Notes under the pieces: model-generated | Told to the model about the DNA's origin: nothing | What the model saw: only the letters and a program-made list of their open reading frames with translations | Database searches by the model: none | Part shown: in pieces, positions 12,816-24,586 of the stretch | How positions within the stretch are numbered: position 1 is the first letter of the stretch | Layout: every line of letters begins with the position of its first letter | Program-made: the position numbers and the translations under genes | Source of the DNA: Otis tarda | Taxonomy: Eukaryota > Chordata > Aves > Otidiformes > Otididae | NCBI GenBank assembly: GCA_026413225.1 | Contig: CM048554.1 | Location: forward strand, 54,147,463-54,211,462 | Reading direction: 5' to 3' | DNA length: 64,000 bases

Positions 12816-13493
12816 TCTCTAATTTTAACAAACTGCCTGAATCTGACAGTCATGAAATACAATATCATCTAGACTAGCTGTTGAATCACAAAAATGTGTT
12901 TTATTTCTTTGATTCATTGAATAACCATAAAAGAAATATCCTAATGGGCATCCAGACCCTCCATCCTGTCTCAGATCCCTTGAGCCTGGCCGCCTTCTGC
13001 AGCCTACTCCCTGCTTAGTCCCTCAGGATGCACAGCTGTTGCTTAGGGATGCTATAGGTTATAAATCTGCAGAAGCTCATTCCCCGCTGTCTAGAGAGGT
13101 ACACATTATTTCTCTGTGAAACTCATGTCCTACAAGCTTAATCAAGTGCACTTTAGCTCTAGTACTGTGCAATTTGGTGAATAGCAGCTCTGCATTTATT
13201 TTACCCCCTGCCTCCACACTGGCCTATCAGGAATGCTGGTATGGTGCCTATGGAAGGCTTGTACAAGCTGGAAGACACGCTCCCTAAATGGCAGCCCAAG
13301 GCACCGTTGCAGGGCCAGATAAGTGTTGTGAACAGGGATGGCTGTTGGCAGGGCGAGCCAAGCACTTGCAGGGACCTACAGTGGAAAAAACAGCTGGGGA
13401 AAGATGCTTTGCAAGACACATGCTGGGTGTAAGGTTCTCTGTGTGGATTTGTCCCATCTAAGACATTCAGCTGAAGTATTTATGGTGAAGATG
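12816..13493. other. Intergenic sequence, nothing recognised
   Basis: No exon, repeat or RNA gene was recognised between the candidate relic at 12.8 kb and the CR1 tail at 13.5 kb. Confidence 0.45.
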
Positions 13494-13620
13494 AGGCCAG
13501 GTTAGATGGGGCTCTGAGCAACCTGATCTAGTCAAAGATGTCCCTGCTTCTTGCAGGGGGGTTGGACTAGATGACCTTTAAAGGTCCCTTCCAACCCAAA
13601 CTATTCTATGATTCTATAAG
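13494..13620 (+). repeat. CR1 LINE 3'-end fragment, 127 bp
   Basis: A short, strongly 5'-truncated CR1 of the same subfamily as the long copy at 1-3.7 kb. It keeps the last codons of ORF2 (gctctgagcaacctgatc, stop TAG), the UTR 'gatgtccctgcttcttgcag', 'gggttggactagatgacc', and the terminal repeat ATTCTATGATTCTATA. It differs from the long copy's tail at only a few positions, so the two belong to the same activity burst. Confidence 0.95.
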
Positions 13621-16600
13621 ATTAATTTCACCTCATCTTGTCAGTAGAAAGGCTCAGCCTACCTGTGAAAACAATTTTGTCCATGTAAGATCACCTCAGG
13701 GTGCCTCACAATTCTGCTCGCTTGCTTCAGCTCCTGTAGCACGGCTAGTTTATGCCTATATCCTCTGTGGGTAGTGGTGTGGGTGAGAAAGGAGGGATCT
13801 CACCCTAACAAATTGATTTTTCTGCTAGTTTTTCTTCCAGCCTTCCCTAGTTAAGAAAGAAGTAGCCAGACAGGGCTCAGATAGCTACACAGTTAAACCC
13901 TATTGATTTACTCCTGCTTTATGCTAGCGTGAGTCAAGTAAGGCAGAAAGTTTGTCTCATGGAAGATAATCTTGAGTACCTATTTCTGTTACTTTATAAA
14001 TTTTAAAGGTTTGGATTTTCCAAACCTTTTCACCTTATTCTTGTGAAAAATCACTATCTGCCATACATGTTCTGTGCTGTGACAGCATTGTGCAGCTGTA
14101 AAGAAGCAAACTCAACAGCAAGGGAAGCCCTTCCACAGGCTACACATGGAAGAGAAAAGCATGGGATAAACATGCACTTAGTGCCTTTCCGCGAGTGACA
14201 TTGACTTGGCCACCCCGGCATGCCATGATATAGCTGCTCCTGCACAGCTTCTCAGCCTCCTCCCTCCCTTTGGGCACAGCAGCCTCAGCTCTTGAAGGAC
14301 ATGCAAAGTCTTCCTTACTGCTGACCAGCAAGCCAAGCACACGGACAGCACGCAGCGTACCCCAGGTCTGCCCACATCCCCAGGAGCCAGAGCCAGATTT
14401 GTGTAAACCTGCCTGCGCTCACACCATGGCCCAGTGAGAACCATGGGGCTGACCCACCCTGCAAACTCATCTGTGGATCTGCAGCAAGCACCAACCCTTT
14501 GCCAGGGGCTGGCCCTAACAGAAGCCCAGCAAGAGACCAAGCTGCTAGCACCCCATGCCCTGCACCAAATATGCTGTGAGGAGAGGAAGCAGACTCAGTG
14601 ACAGGCTTAGGCCATCTGCTCCAGCACTTCAGTGCTGCAAAATTAGGGAAACATCCTCCCAGCCCATGCCAATAGCACACAGCAAAGTGGGGAGAGTGAG
14701 GGATTGAATACAGGAATGTATGCTCCAGCCCTGCTAACCACAGCGGAGAGGCTTCCTGACCCACTGGGAGAGAAAAGGAGTCAGCCAAGAAGGGTCTGGA
14801 GTGGCATCAAAAAGTCTTCCCCAGTTCCTCTGCCAACACAAACACCAGTGCAAGAGTGAAGCACAGACTTCAGGACTCCTGTGTGGCAGGGTTCCTGGCA
14901 TAAGAGCGGCTGGCGAGCACCGGGCCAGAGCAGCCGGCTGAAGGGAGTGAGTGCTGCTAGCCACGGGGCTGGCCCCAGCACACGCCTGTTGTGCAGAGAG
15001 ATGTGGGATACAGTGGAGCTTCTCTCCATGCTGTTCCCAGACGTGTTGTTAGTGGGCCAGGAAACCTCTTCCAAGGACCACTCAGCAGCTCTCCTGAGCA
15101 GCAACACGCTGCTGGCTCTTGGCACAGATAATTCCTGACCCCCCAGCCCAGCCCATGCTGGAGGTGGTGAGAGAAGCAAAGGTCCAAGTGCCCTGTTTCT
15201 CCCACAAACAGACAAGCAAACATAAAAACAAAGCAGACAAGCCTCTCAGCCCATGCTAAGCTGGATGGGGAAGCCAGGGCAGTGAGGAGGCAGCGATCCT
15301 CTAGGCAAAGGAGCGGCCTCTGGGGCAGCTCCCTGCTTCATCCCTGGGATTGGACACAGGTCACAGGCCCTGACCCTGTGGTCGAGGCACCCACCGGCTG
15401 CCACTGGCACAGAAACACATAGGATGAAACAGTGTCCCTCTCCAGGAGCTGTTCAGTCCTTTGTGCCACATATTGGTACTGTGGTCTTGCCAGTCTAGAA
15501 ACTCAGTTCTTCTCCCCTCTCTCAGCCATCACAGTGCAGCAAAGCTCTGCACTCCTTCCAGCAGCTCAGTGCTTCTACCTTTACCCCCTCATCTCGTCTG
15601 CTCCTCCACCCTGCAAGTGATTGAGATACTATTAAAACATTGAACGTGGACATTGAAAATCCACCAAGAAAATCTCCTGGCCCAGATTTTGTCTGCCCTT
15701 TTGCTGATCAACTCCAAACAGCCTTCTGAGAAACCTGTAGCTGTTGAAATACACATCTTGCACAGCAAGACAAAATCTGGCTTTTTTTTTTTAAGCAATT
15801 GCTTGCTTTTAGCAAATGGAAGAGTAATCTAGAAAATGCTTGACTGCTAGGCATACCCTTCCTTAGCACATTGGTTTACACTGCACAGAAAGCCGGTTTG
15901 ATAATTCAGTTAATATCAGGAGATCTTGCAGCCTCTGTACAGCTGCCAGCAAATGGGCAAAAGCAAGTCTAATTTATCCATCTGTTGTAGGTAGCACGAA
16001 GGGGAAAGTCACTTTAACTGTAAGACAGAGGAGGCTGCAGTTTGCAAGATCTTTTGTATTTGGGCTGGTACAAAAATGTCCAAAGAAATACATAACTTGG
16101 AGAAGGAGCCTCAAAGGTTGAACAAAACTTGAGAGGTACCAGAAAGCCTAACAAAACACCTTGCACCTTAAATCAGATTCTGATTAGAACTGTCTGAAAG
16201 TTGACGTGGAGCCTAATGTGTGGGGTGTCTCAGATGCCCATGGCTCACCACCACTACTACACTCATCAATCTCCTCTTGGTAAGAGGCCAAGGATGGGCC
16301 ACGGGGTGTTACCTCTTCTGTTCCAAACTATCCACTGCATCAGAAGTAAGCCCTGGAGTGCTTTCAATTGCATTGCTCGCTATCTGTGCTCAGTACTATC
16401 AGCAGGCCTTGCTTCCCTGAGTCTGCACTTAGCTGTTATTTTCTTTCCCCTCCCAGGCTCGTAGGAGCTTAGGCACAAACAAGCCTCTGGGGCCACGGAG
16501 TTTATAATACAGAGCTGTTCTGCTCCTGGCAAAAAAACCAGCAGCATGGAAAACAGCTGTAGGATGGTCTGGTTTTAGGCTATATTGATTAAGTTACAAT

Positions 16601-19600
16601 CTCTGCAGGATGGTGAAAAGTTTGTTTGGGAAAACCTGAATTTGCATCTGAAGCCCTCCTGGCAGGCTCTAATGGGGACAGCATTCAGTCACTTCAGGGG
16701 AAAACTTGAACAGTGTTACCCTTTGGCCTCTACAGAACAGCAGGATCATTTCAGCTTGCTGCCCAGGAAATGAGTCATCCCAGATCGGGAAGCTGAGATC
16801 GAGGGTCTAAAACAGGCAGCTGTACTGGGGGAGGCAATGGGAAAGAAGGACAGAACACAGCAGACAACCCTCTTAATCCTAGTTCTCCTGCAGTGAAGAT
16901 GCTCTGATGAGATGTGGTTTTTGCATTTGAGGCATTCTCTATGCCTCACTTGCTTTTTCTGCCAGTTTCCACCAGTCCTGACTGTTGTTCTGTCCCAGGG
17001 ATGCCTTCTTTTACCCCCACCAGAGAAGCAATGTAGCACATATTTCTTAAAATGGGACACCTCCACCTGGGGCTATCTGCTTATCCCCAGCCATCCTAGC
17101 CCCAGGCCCATCCCACACTTGCTACCTAGCAGTTGTGGCTACCTCCTCAAAGAAAGCCATTACAGCCACTTGGTCTGGTCCAAGTGCCTGCCGGCTGCCT
17201 CAGATCCACTCAGGTATCCCTCTGAATCTCATAAGGAAGAGTTCATGTGACTCTTAACAGAGTTTTTGTAATTAAAAAAGACCATTACCAAAAAAAAAAA
17301 AAACCCCAAAAAAACCAACCCAAAAATTCCCAACCAATGAACAAAATACTCAATCTCCTTTCCTTTCTCTTTTCTTTGCTTGTTTTTAGAGTCCCTTACA
17401 AGGCAGTCTCAGGCTGAAGCTTTCTCAACGTGACTATTTCCCTTCATTAGCTGACAAAATGACCCAAACTTCACTGTACCTGAAAAGGCCTACCCAAGCA
17501 AGTTATTTTCCCCCACTTGCCAGCAGATAGTGATAAATCTTCTCTCCTCGCAGGGCTCCTCTCCACTCCTCACAGCTGCCAGCTGCTCTTTTTCCTGGGT
17601 GGACACCAAACTTGCCCACTCGGGCATTGCTGCTCACAGGTGGGAGAGGGGGTGATCAGTTCCCATTAGGGCTGGAGCAGCCTCAAAGTTGGCTCCTGCC
17701 CTTGCCTCTTCCCTCTCTCTCACCCCTACTAAGACCTGCTCTCTTTTTGGCACTGGTATAAAGAGCACATTTAACTTGAGCCTGAGGGAATGAGGTGAGC
17801 AAGAGAAAAACAGATCAGAACTGTCTTTGCTGGTGCCTGGGGCTCAAAGGTGGCATCACTGGAAAAGTTGGAGAACTGCTACTTGAAGGGTTTCTGGATA
17901 CAGGGATTTTACACTCATGCTGTAATCATGGTCAGTGTACCTTAATCTATCAGGAGGAAAACGAAAAGCCCTTTCTGAGGCTTTGATTTCTCCCCCCACC
18001 ACCCTCACACTGCCCAGGAGAATCAATATCTGTGGTTTGTTGTAGCTCCTCATAAAGGCCCTGACTTCCTTTGCAGTGGAAAGTATTCCTGGCTCCGAGC
18101 ACACAGAGATGGTTATTTGCGCTGAGTGAAAAGATATTTGCTGTCTCTGATGGCTCACTCCCCCAGAGACAGCAGTAATAGCACTCTTCTCTAATTGTTA
18201 AAGCAGCCATCACAATACCAGCTGGCTTTCCCAGGCGCAAGTCAGCCATACAGCTCTGCTCCCTACAGCCTCTGCCAATGGCTGAGCAACGCAAACAGCT
18301 TCATATGGTTGGTACCCAGAGACTGACAAATCTGCACCTTTGTGCCACCACACAGCAGGAGGGAGCTGGAAGTTATAAACATGTAGGTGGTTTTTACCCA
18401 TGAGCAAGAGAGAATGGGAAATGCCAGTCTGCCCCTGAAGTGATTAATCCTGCAACTTAACCAGCAGTTGCCTCATCCTAAACAGGAATGAGTTTTCTTT
18501 AATTAATTGATTTTCGTTAAAGCTGCTGGCCCAGATTAAATCTGAGAGCTCATTCTTGTCTCTGTGGAAGCGACCAGGAGCCACTTTTGTGCCACTCTGA
18601 AGGACTGAAGAGGCCTCATGCTCTGCAAAGGGCTGACACATCCCTCCCCGAGGAGGCTGGCACATGGGCTAAGGGATGCACAAATAGTTTCTGCGCTGAA
18701 TTTTAGGTGCTCACCCAGCTCAAGTCTGTCTGAGACACCAGATTCTAAAATCTTCCCAGGCAGCTGAGCTTTGAGAATCACAAAACTGCCAGACCTTTTG
18801 GTCTGGATCCAGTTTATTGTTTTTATAGTGCTCTCTCATGCCACTGATGCAGGTGCAGCAAAATACAGCTGCATCAGACAAAGTGCTTTCATCTAGGCTT
18901 CTTTGGTCCCAACTGCTGTAACTGCTGTTGAGTCACAGGGGCTATACCAGGAGTGTCCATAAAAGAGAGAACTGAATCAGAAGTGAATAGAGATGCAGAG
19001 AAATTGAGTGCATGGGGAAAAAAAGGCAGGAGGAAATGCAATAGGTAAAGAAAGACCCACATTCAGTTAGCAGGCACACTCCTAGTGAAGTAAATGGGAA
19101 TAAATCTGGGCCACTGAATATCCTGACCTATGATCTTGCAAAAGAGGAGAATGAAGTTTGAATTGCAAAAAAACCCCAAACAATAAAAAACACTAAACCA
19201 GCATTTAGTCACACTTTGGACACTTAATGGAAATAGTTCCTTCTGAATTATCAAAACAAGAGTACAGAGCAGCAAGAAATAATCACAAAACAAAATGAGA
19301 CTGAAGATTAAACCAGTGTGATTGAGAGGCAACATGGACAGCCAGCCAAGTCAAATGGCAATAGGGCAAGTACCCCACCTAAGAGTGATGTTAGCCTAAT
19401 GCTGCAAGTGGAGGACTTGTCAGTGCAGAACATAATTTTATTAGAAATAGGGTCTTTTCAAAGTATAAGAGAAAGCACAAACCTTGCTTCTAACATTTAT
19501 TTCTCCTTTTCTCTTTTACGTGTAACAGAAAAAATGTTTCAATTCCACATGCATTGCAAGAGACAATCAGTAACACATGCAGAAGAATCATGGAAAAAAA

Positions 19601-19834
19601 AGATGAGAAGGCACTGTGCGTAGAATGTCTTATTCCTGAGGAAATGAGTGCTCCTTATAACAATGTGTCCTGACTGTTTCCCCTTTGTAAGGCCATATGT
19701 TCAGTGGCCTCCAACTTGGAAACCTTCTCCATAGAGCAGATTTAAGATCTCCATGTCAAATGCCTACCTCTGGGTCAACTTATGGTTCAGAAAATTAAGT
19801 TAGAAGGTATTTGAATAAAGGACTTGGATTATGC
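13621..19834. other. Intergenic sequence, no supported gene
   Basis: About 6 kb with no recognised gene. An A-rich stretch (17290-17323) and an A-rich segment near 19017-19024 are simple repeats. Overlapping minus-strand open frames at 14.1-15.2 kb (up to 157 codons) lie in GC-richer DNA and show no domain, conserved motif or matched splice sites, so they are treated as chance. Confidence 0.45.
17290..17323. repeat. A-rich low-complexity tract
   Basis: A run of 14 A is followed by A/C-rich sequence (aaccccaaaaaaaccaaccc). No source element was recognised upstream. Confidence 0.85.
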
Positions 19835-19839
19835 TAGGT
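19835..19839. repeat. Target-site duplication TAGGT, left copy
   Basis: TAGGT directly precedes the TG of the LTR and is repeated exactly at 21003-21007 after its CA end. A perfect 5-bp duplication marks an integrase-mediated insertion and fits the 5-bp habit of ERVL-type elements. Confidence 0.88.
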
Positions 19840-20013
19840 TGTTCTGGTTTTGTTTAGTGAGGGGGGGCCTAAGGTGGTAGCTTCTGTAGGAAACTGCTAG
19901 AAGTCGCTCCCCTTTGTTCAGTGGACTCGGCCGGGCCTAGGGCGGACCTGCTGCTGGCCAAGGCCAAGCCAATTGGTAGCAGAATGTCCCATGATAACGC
20001 CTCTGCGATAATG

Positions 20014-20020
20014 TATTTAA
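20014..20020 (+). promoter_or_regulatory. TATA-like box of LTR family A
   Basis: TATTTAA in the context gataatgtatttaagaagg. The inverted copy at 41-42 kb keeps the same motif as ATATTTAAG, which supports it as the conserved core promoter of the LTR. Confidence 0.6.
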
Positions 20021-20344
20021 GAAGGGGAAAACAGAAAAAAAAAAAGAGAGAAGGAGAAGAAGATGTGAAGCAGCTGAGCGGGGGCAGAGAGGGGGAGGCG
20101 TGAGCCTTGTGGGCCTTGCAGGCCTCACCCTCTGGCCTCCTGCTGCGCAGCTGACTGGGCCCAACTTGGCCCAGCCTGGCTGCAAGAAGTGGAGAGGAGA
20201 TGAGAAGTGAATGAGATGTAAAAAGATCCTGAGAGGCGTCTGCCAGCCTGTTGTGAAGAATTTTTCTTGTGAGAGGAACGGCTGCAGACGCCAAGGTCAG
20301 TGAAGAAGGAGGGGGAGGAGTAATGCAGCTCCTGGCAGAGATTC

Positions 20345-20606
20345 CCCTACAGCCTGTGGTGATGACCATGGTGGAGCAGGTTGTCCCCCTGCAGCCCATG
20401 GAGGTCCACGGAGGAGCAGAAATCCACCTGCAGCCCGTGGAGGACCCCACGCCGGAGCAGGTGGAGACCTGAAGGAGGCTGTGGCCCATGGAGGGCCTGC
20501 TGGGGCAGCTGTTCTGGAGGGACTGCACCCCGTGGAAGAGATGACCCACGCCGGAGCAGTTTCATGAAGGACTGTGGCACATGGGAGGGACCCCACGATG
20601 GAGCAG
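20345..20606 (+). repeat. Degenerate tandem modules inside LTR family A
   Basis: A motif of the form CCCACG(C/A)(C/T)GGAGCAG recurs at 20446-20460, 20545-20559 and 20592-20606, interleaved with CTGCAGCCC(G/A)TGGAGG at several places (for example about 20388 and 20428). Spacing is irregular (roughly 45-100 bases), so this is a decayed minisatellite. The same modules are present in the inverted copy and, weakly, in the LTR at the right edge. Confidence 0.75.
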
Positions 20607-20813
20607 AGGAGGAATGCGAGGAGTTCTTCCCCCAACGACGAAGCAGCGGCATAAAACAACGCGTGATGAACTGACCATGACCCCCATTCCCTCTTCCCCC
20701 CTGTGCCGCTTGGGGGGGGGTGGAAGGTAGTAGAGATAATGTTAAGCCCAGGAAGAGGGAGGGGTGGGGGGAGGTTGTCTTGTTCCCTGTCTCATTCTCC
20801 TGCTAGTTTTAGA

Positions 20814-20819
20814 AATAAA
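20814..20819 (+). terminator. Polyadenylation signal of LTR family A copy 1
   Basis: AATAAA about 185 bases before the LTR end. The short copy at 44.9 kb has lost the exact hexamer at the corresponding place (ttgaaatag). Confidence 0.6.
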
Positions 20820-21002
20820 TGAATACTTTTCCCCAAGTCGAGTCTGTTTTGCCCATAATGGTAACTTTAAGGATTTCTCCCCGTCCTTATCTCAAACCTC
20901 GAGCCGTTTTTCCTTATATCATCTCCCCCTATTCTCTCAGAGGGTGGGGGGAGTGAGAGAGAGACTGCGTAGTCTGGTCCCCATCAGGACTGAACTACGA
21001 CA

Positions 21003-21007
21003 TAGGT
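21003..21007. repeat. Target-site duplication TAGGT, right copy
   Basis: Exact match to 19835-19839, directly after the CA end of the LTR. Confidence 0.88.
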
Positions 21008-21390
21008 GCATAAACTCCTTTAAATGAGATGCATAGAAAAATAACTGACTATGCAAAGAGGAGCCTGAGTAAGAACAGGCCAGCAAAGTGAAGCTTCATT
21101 CAGCTCCAACTGGTGAAAGAGCAGAGAGTATCATTTTTAATACAGCCGCAACATTAATCACTGCTGCTGTTCAGTTGCTGCATCTCTCTAATCTGCCTCT
21201 CAGTCTTAGCCACCTTTAAAGTCTCACCTCTCAGACTATCAGCTCTCTGCAGTGTTTTTGTGCAGCACCTCAGACAATGGGGCTTGACCTGCTTGGCTTC
21301 AGAGTGCTATCACAAAATAAATGTTTAAAAATAATGGTAGCTATTATGCTCAAGGCTTTTTTTTCAGCTAACCCCCAAGCAGAACAGAGG
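21008..21390. other. Spacer between two solo LTRs
   Basis: Unique-looking sequence between LTR family A copy 1 and the family B LTR. It holds no retroviral internal sequence, so the two LTRs are independent insertions and not the ends of one provirus. Confidence 0.6.
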
Positions 21391-21395
21391 CTTAA

Positions 21396-21963
21396 TGTCC
21401 TGGTTTCGGCAGAAATGGAGTTAATCCTCTCAGTAGCTGATGTGTTTTGGATTTAGTATGTGAAGAATGTTGATAAACACACTGATGTTAGGAGTTGTTG
21501 CTAATGAGACCAAGGACACCGTCCAGCTTTCCAGGTCTCGCGCTAATGTGCAGGTGCAGGAAGCTGGGAGGGATATAGCCAGAATAATTGACCCAAACTG
21601 GCCAAAGAGAATATTCCATGCCATAAATGTCATGCTCAGTATATACGGGTGGAGGTTGGTTGTGGGTGGGGGGCATGGCTCCCTCTTGCTCCTTTGCTTG
21701 CTGCTCGGTTTCGTTTCTGTGATCGCTGCTTAGGACGGGCTGTATCAGTCATTGGAACATCAGGTGGTGAGAAATTGTGCATTGTTCATTTTGTATATTT
21801 TAGTACCCTTATATTATTATTATTGTAATTTTCCTTTGCTATTGTAGTAAACTGTCTTAATCTCAGCCCACGAGTTTTCCTTTCTTCTCAATTATCTCTC
21901 CCATCCCACTGGGGAGGGGGAGGATGAGCAAGAAACTCTGGTGACCAGGACTAAACCACAACA
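21396..21963 (+). mobile_element. Solo LTR, avian endogenous retrovirus, family B (568 bp)
   Basis: The element runs from TGTCCTGGTTTCGGC to AAACCACAACA and matches in layout a very common avian ERVL-like LTR, with conserved blocks such as 'tttggatttagtatg', 'gttgataaacacactgatg', 'gacccaaactggccaaag' and 'gtcatgctcagtatata'. A TATA box (TATATA) lies at 21640-21645. It is flanked by CTTAA (21391-21395) and CTTAG (21964-21968), a 5-bp duplication with one change. No internal retroviral sequence is present. The 88-codon frame at 21467-21733 is a by-product of the LTR. Confidence 0.92.
21640..21645 (+). promoter_or_regulatory. TATA box of LTR family B
   Basis: TATATA in the context catgctcagtatatacgg, the usual core-promoter position of this LTR family. 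Confidence 0.65.
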
Positions 21964-22392
21964 CTTAGTTATGGTCCTGCAGTTGTACTGTGCATGTCTG
22001 AAGCAGCTGCTTGACTGCATATCTTTATTTACACCATCTGTAGTTCGTCTTTTTGTTAGGGTTAGTCATTCACTTCCTGATTTTCTTAATATTGAGTTGG
22101 AGTTTTAGATGTCTCATCTTCCAAAATCCTGGGGAGGCAGAAGTCCCTGCAGCACAGTGGCAGACTCCACCTTTGCTTTAGCATTTGTATCAGCATCACG
22201 GTTCATGAAGATGAGTACCTTTGGGGCAGTAAATTAACCTGAGATGTTTCTGGCCTTCTGTTTAGCTGAAGTATATCTAACAAACTAATATCTGAGTAGA
22301 GAAGCATTTATTCCTGCTGGTTTCCTTCTGTTGAATTCAATGCAAGCAAGTCTTTGTGCTTCTTGCAAATTAATGTAAACCCTAACACAATT

Positions 22393-22422
22393 AAAAAAAT
22401 AATAATAATAAAAAAAAAAAAT
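22393..22422. repeat. (AAT)n / poly(A) simple repeat
   Basis: An A run, four AAT units, then an 11-base A run. Simple repeat without an attached element. Confidence 0.85.
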
Positions 22423-22639
22423 CAATCTTTCCTTCAGCAGCCTGTTGCTGTGGTGGCTTTTCTGTCACTTTCTACTGATAAACAGCACAGGTTATGTTCC
22501 AGTGTAATACAGACAATATAAAGATCTTTCAAATGCTTTGTGTAATTAGGGGAGATGAGAGAAAGGGAAGCTATATTTTGATACCTGCCTCAGAAAATTG
22601 TCTGTCACTGATTAACTTAGCCTCTGCACTCTTGTGACC

Positions 22640-22705
22640 TTTAATTCCCTTATCCTCACAACTTCTCTATCAGGGCAGACAGCATTGCTATCCCCATTCC
22701 AAGGC
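22640..22705 (-). repeat. Possible MIR-type SINE relic
   Basis: The segment 'ttatcctcacaac' ... 'gctatccccattcc' is close to the reverse complement of the MIR core (ATCCTCACAAC... TATCCCCATTTTACAG). MIRs are old and rare but present in birds. Divergence is high and the length short. Confidence 0.4.
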
Positions 22706-23095
22706 TCTCCAAGGAACCACAGCACGGAAGAACAAGGGGCTCTGCACAGCAGCAGCCAAGCTGTGTGCCCCATCCCTCTGCAGGGAGTTCCTGCCCCTCT
22801 GATGGGGTAAGTGCCTGTGACTGCATTTGGCCTGGCAGCTCTAGCACACCACCCTCACCACAGGGCACCAGTGCGTGAAAGTATCATGATTCCTGCCACT
22901 AAACCTGCCACCAAGGCTGGCATTTGCAGAAACGTGACTGGAGAGGCAGACTTGCAACATACTGCCTTAAGAAGCTCCGGTTCCCATGGTCAGAGCTCAG
23001 CCCCCATCAGCATCTCACTGACCCTAGCAGGCTCTGCCCATTCCTGTTGAGTCAGGAGGAGACAACAGCCCAAGTAACTTCTATGGTTATGGACC

Positions 23096-23162
23096 CAAAT
23101 GGTCTCGCTCAGTGTGACACAGTGAATCAGCAGCAGAGCAGGGACTTGAACACTGGTTGAAC
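23096..23162 (-). repeat. Possible MIR-type SINE relic, second piece
   Basis: Sequence 'gtgacacagtgaatcagcag' followed by 'agcagggacttgaacactgg' follows the MIR pattern of GGTCACACAGCTAGTAAG...GAGCCGGGATTCGAACCC. It lies about 400 bases from the other piece, further apart than in an intact MIR, so it may be a separate insertion. Confidence 0.45.
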
Positions 23163-23270
23163 ACACAAAGGCGAAGCAAGTGCATGTGTGAATGCCTGGT
23201 TAGCCCTCTTTGCATTTTGTTATCTGATCCCCACTAGGTTAAAGTCATGGCAAAGTAGTACTCAACTACC

Positions 23271-23291
23271 AAAAAAAAAAAAAAAAAAAAA
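23271..23291. repeat. Poly(A) tract
   Basis: An uninterrupted run of 21 A. Confidence 0.9.
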
Positions 23292-24069
23292 TTCTGCTCG
23301 TCACTGTAAAGAAATGAAACGCCAAGATCCATTCCACATTCTTACACAACAGCTCAGTGCTCAGCTCTGCTCCTCTCGAAGTTAGTGTAAGTCAATGAAT
23401 TCACACTAGCTTGCTTACTCAAGACAGGCCCAAGGTCAGGGTCAGCTGTGAATCCAAATACAGAATATCAAGCCTGCTTCAGTTCATTTGAGCTGGCTGA
23501 TCTATTTCAGGGTTATCGGAATGAGTTGGTCCTCTTGGTGCCAGTAGGAAAGGAAATAGCTTCAAAACATTTCCTCCCTTTATGTAAATAGGCTGCCACT
23601 GCAACAGCTGATGGAAGCAGCATGATTAAAACTCTGTTTTATTTCTGTACACATAATACATGTCCCTGTTGGCTATTCAGAGTATACATAGTGCTATATG
23701 CATTTGGCAGACTAAGAGGAGAATCTGTGGTTATTAGTCCCTAGATATATGCTTAGTTTAGTGTCAAGTCATTTGCTCAAATATATTACCTGGGTGTTTG
23801 CTTGAATGATGATGTGATTTAGTTTGGTTTCATCCATTTCCCATTCACTTATTGATGTTCTAGAAAATTAAATTCTTTGTATATGTTTGCACAGAGACAG
23901 TACATTTTTAAATTAACACATCCAAGTGAATCCAGACCCAGGACAAATACCTAAACCCCATGATTAACCAAAAGGGAACAGAACTACCCTTGGATCACCA
24001 TGTCCCATCAGCTCCACCCCCTCCAAACTTCAAGTAGAGAGTTGACAAACCACCTGGAGATCAAGAATC

Positions 24070-24122
24070 AAAAGAAAAAAAAAAAAAAAAAAAGAAAAAA
24101 AAAGGGAAAAAAGAAAAAAGAA
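24070..24122. repeat. A-rich low-complexity tract
   Basis: Long A runs broken by single G or GGG, ending at about 24122. It yields a Lys-rich open frame that has no meaning as a protein. Confidence 0.88.
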
Positions 24123-24586
24123 AGTAGTAATTCTTTACTCCCTCCATTATTTTCCTCAAGAGGACTACTTATTCAATTTGTGGAAAAGAAGAATTGCCAG
24201 TTCAACTAGTAATTTTAAACTGAGTAGTCAGCTTATTAATGACATAATTCATATCAGAACTACTTTCCACAGAAGACTGGAAGAAAACGGTAGGCTTAGG
24301 TAGATTTGCCTTAATAAGAAACTATAATTACACCAAACTACATACTGAAATCTTTCCCAATTTGGACAGCTTTCACTTACACTTTCCAGAAGTTAGTAAC
24401 TCTTTCTGGAAACGTATATTACAATTGCATTCAAGTGCAATTTGTATTTTTTAATTTTAGTTGCATATCCAATTAAAAAAAAAAGTTATAAATATATGCC
24501 TCATTTCACTTGCCCACAGAGCACCTATGAGATGAGTGAACATTTCCATACTTTTATGCTGTGAGACCTCCTTTCTCTTTTCCTAG

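Larger units (their letters stand above)
19840..21002 (+). mobile_element. Solo LTR, avian endogenous retrovirus, family A copy 1 (1163 bp)
   Basis: An LTR bounded by TGTTCTGG and ACTACGACA and flanked by exact TAGGT duplications. A TATA-like TATTTAA lies at 20014-20020 and AATAAA at 20814-20819, so the sense strand is +. Between them is a GC-rich stretch with degenerate repeats of the type CCCACGCCGGAGCAG. No primer-binding site followed by gag or pol is present on either side, so the provirus was lost by LTR-LTR recombination. Two related copies are in this window: 41075-42217 (inverted) and 44912-45334 (short). Open frames of up to 226 codons on the minus strand across this LTR reflect GC-rich repeats and are not annotated. 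Confidence 0.93.
21969..24586. other. Intergenic sequence with ancient repeat traces
   Basis: No gene is supported. The stretch contains an A/AAT tract (22393-22422), two MIR-like pieces (22640-22705 and 23096-23162), a 21-base A run (23271-23291) and an A-rich tract at 24070-24122. The remainder has no feature I recognise. Confidence 0.45.

Noticed and set aside
14054-15223. Cluster of minus-strand frames of 60-157 codons
   Set aside because: Overlapping frames with Cys/Trp/Ser-rich random composition, no domain and no consistent splice pattern.
19869-20549. 226-codon minus-strand frame across LTR family A copy 1, with partial equivalents in copy 2
   Set aside because: It lies antisense to the LTR over GC-rich tandem modules, has no domain, and is broken in copy 2; similarity between copies only reflects LTR similarity.
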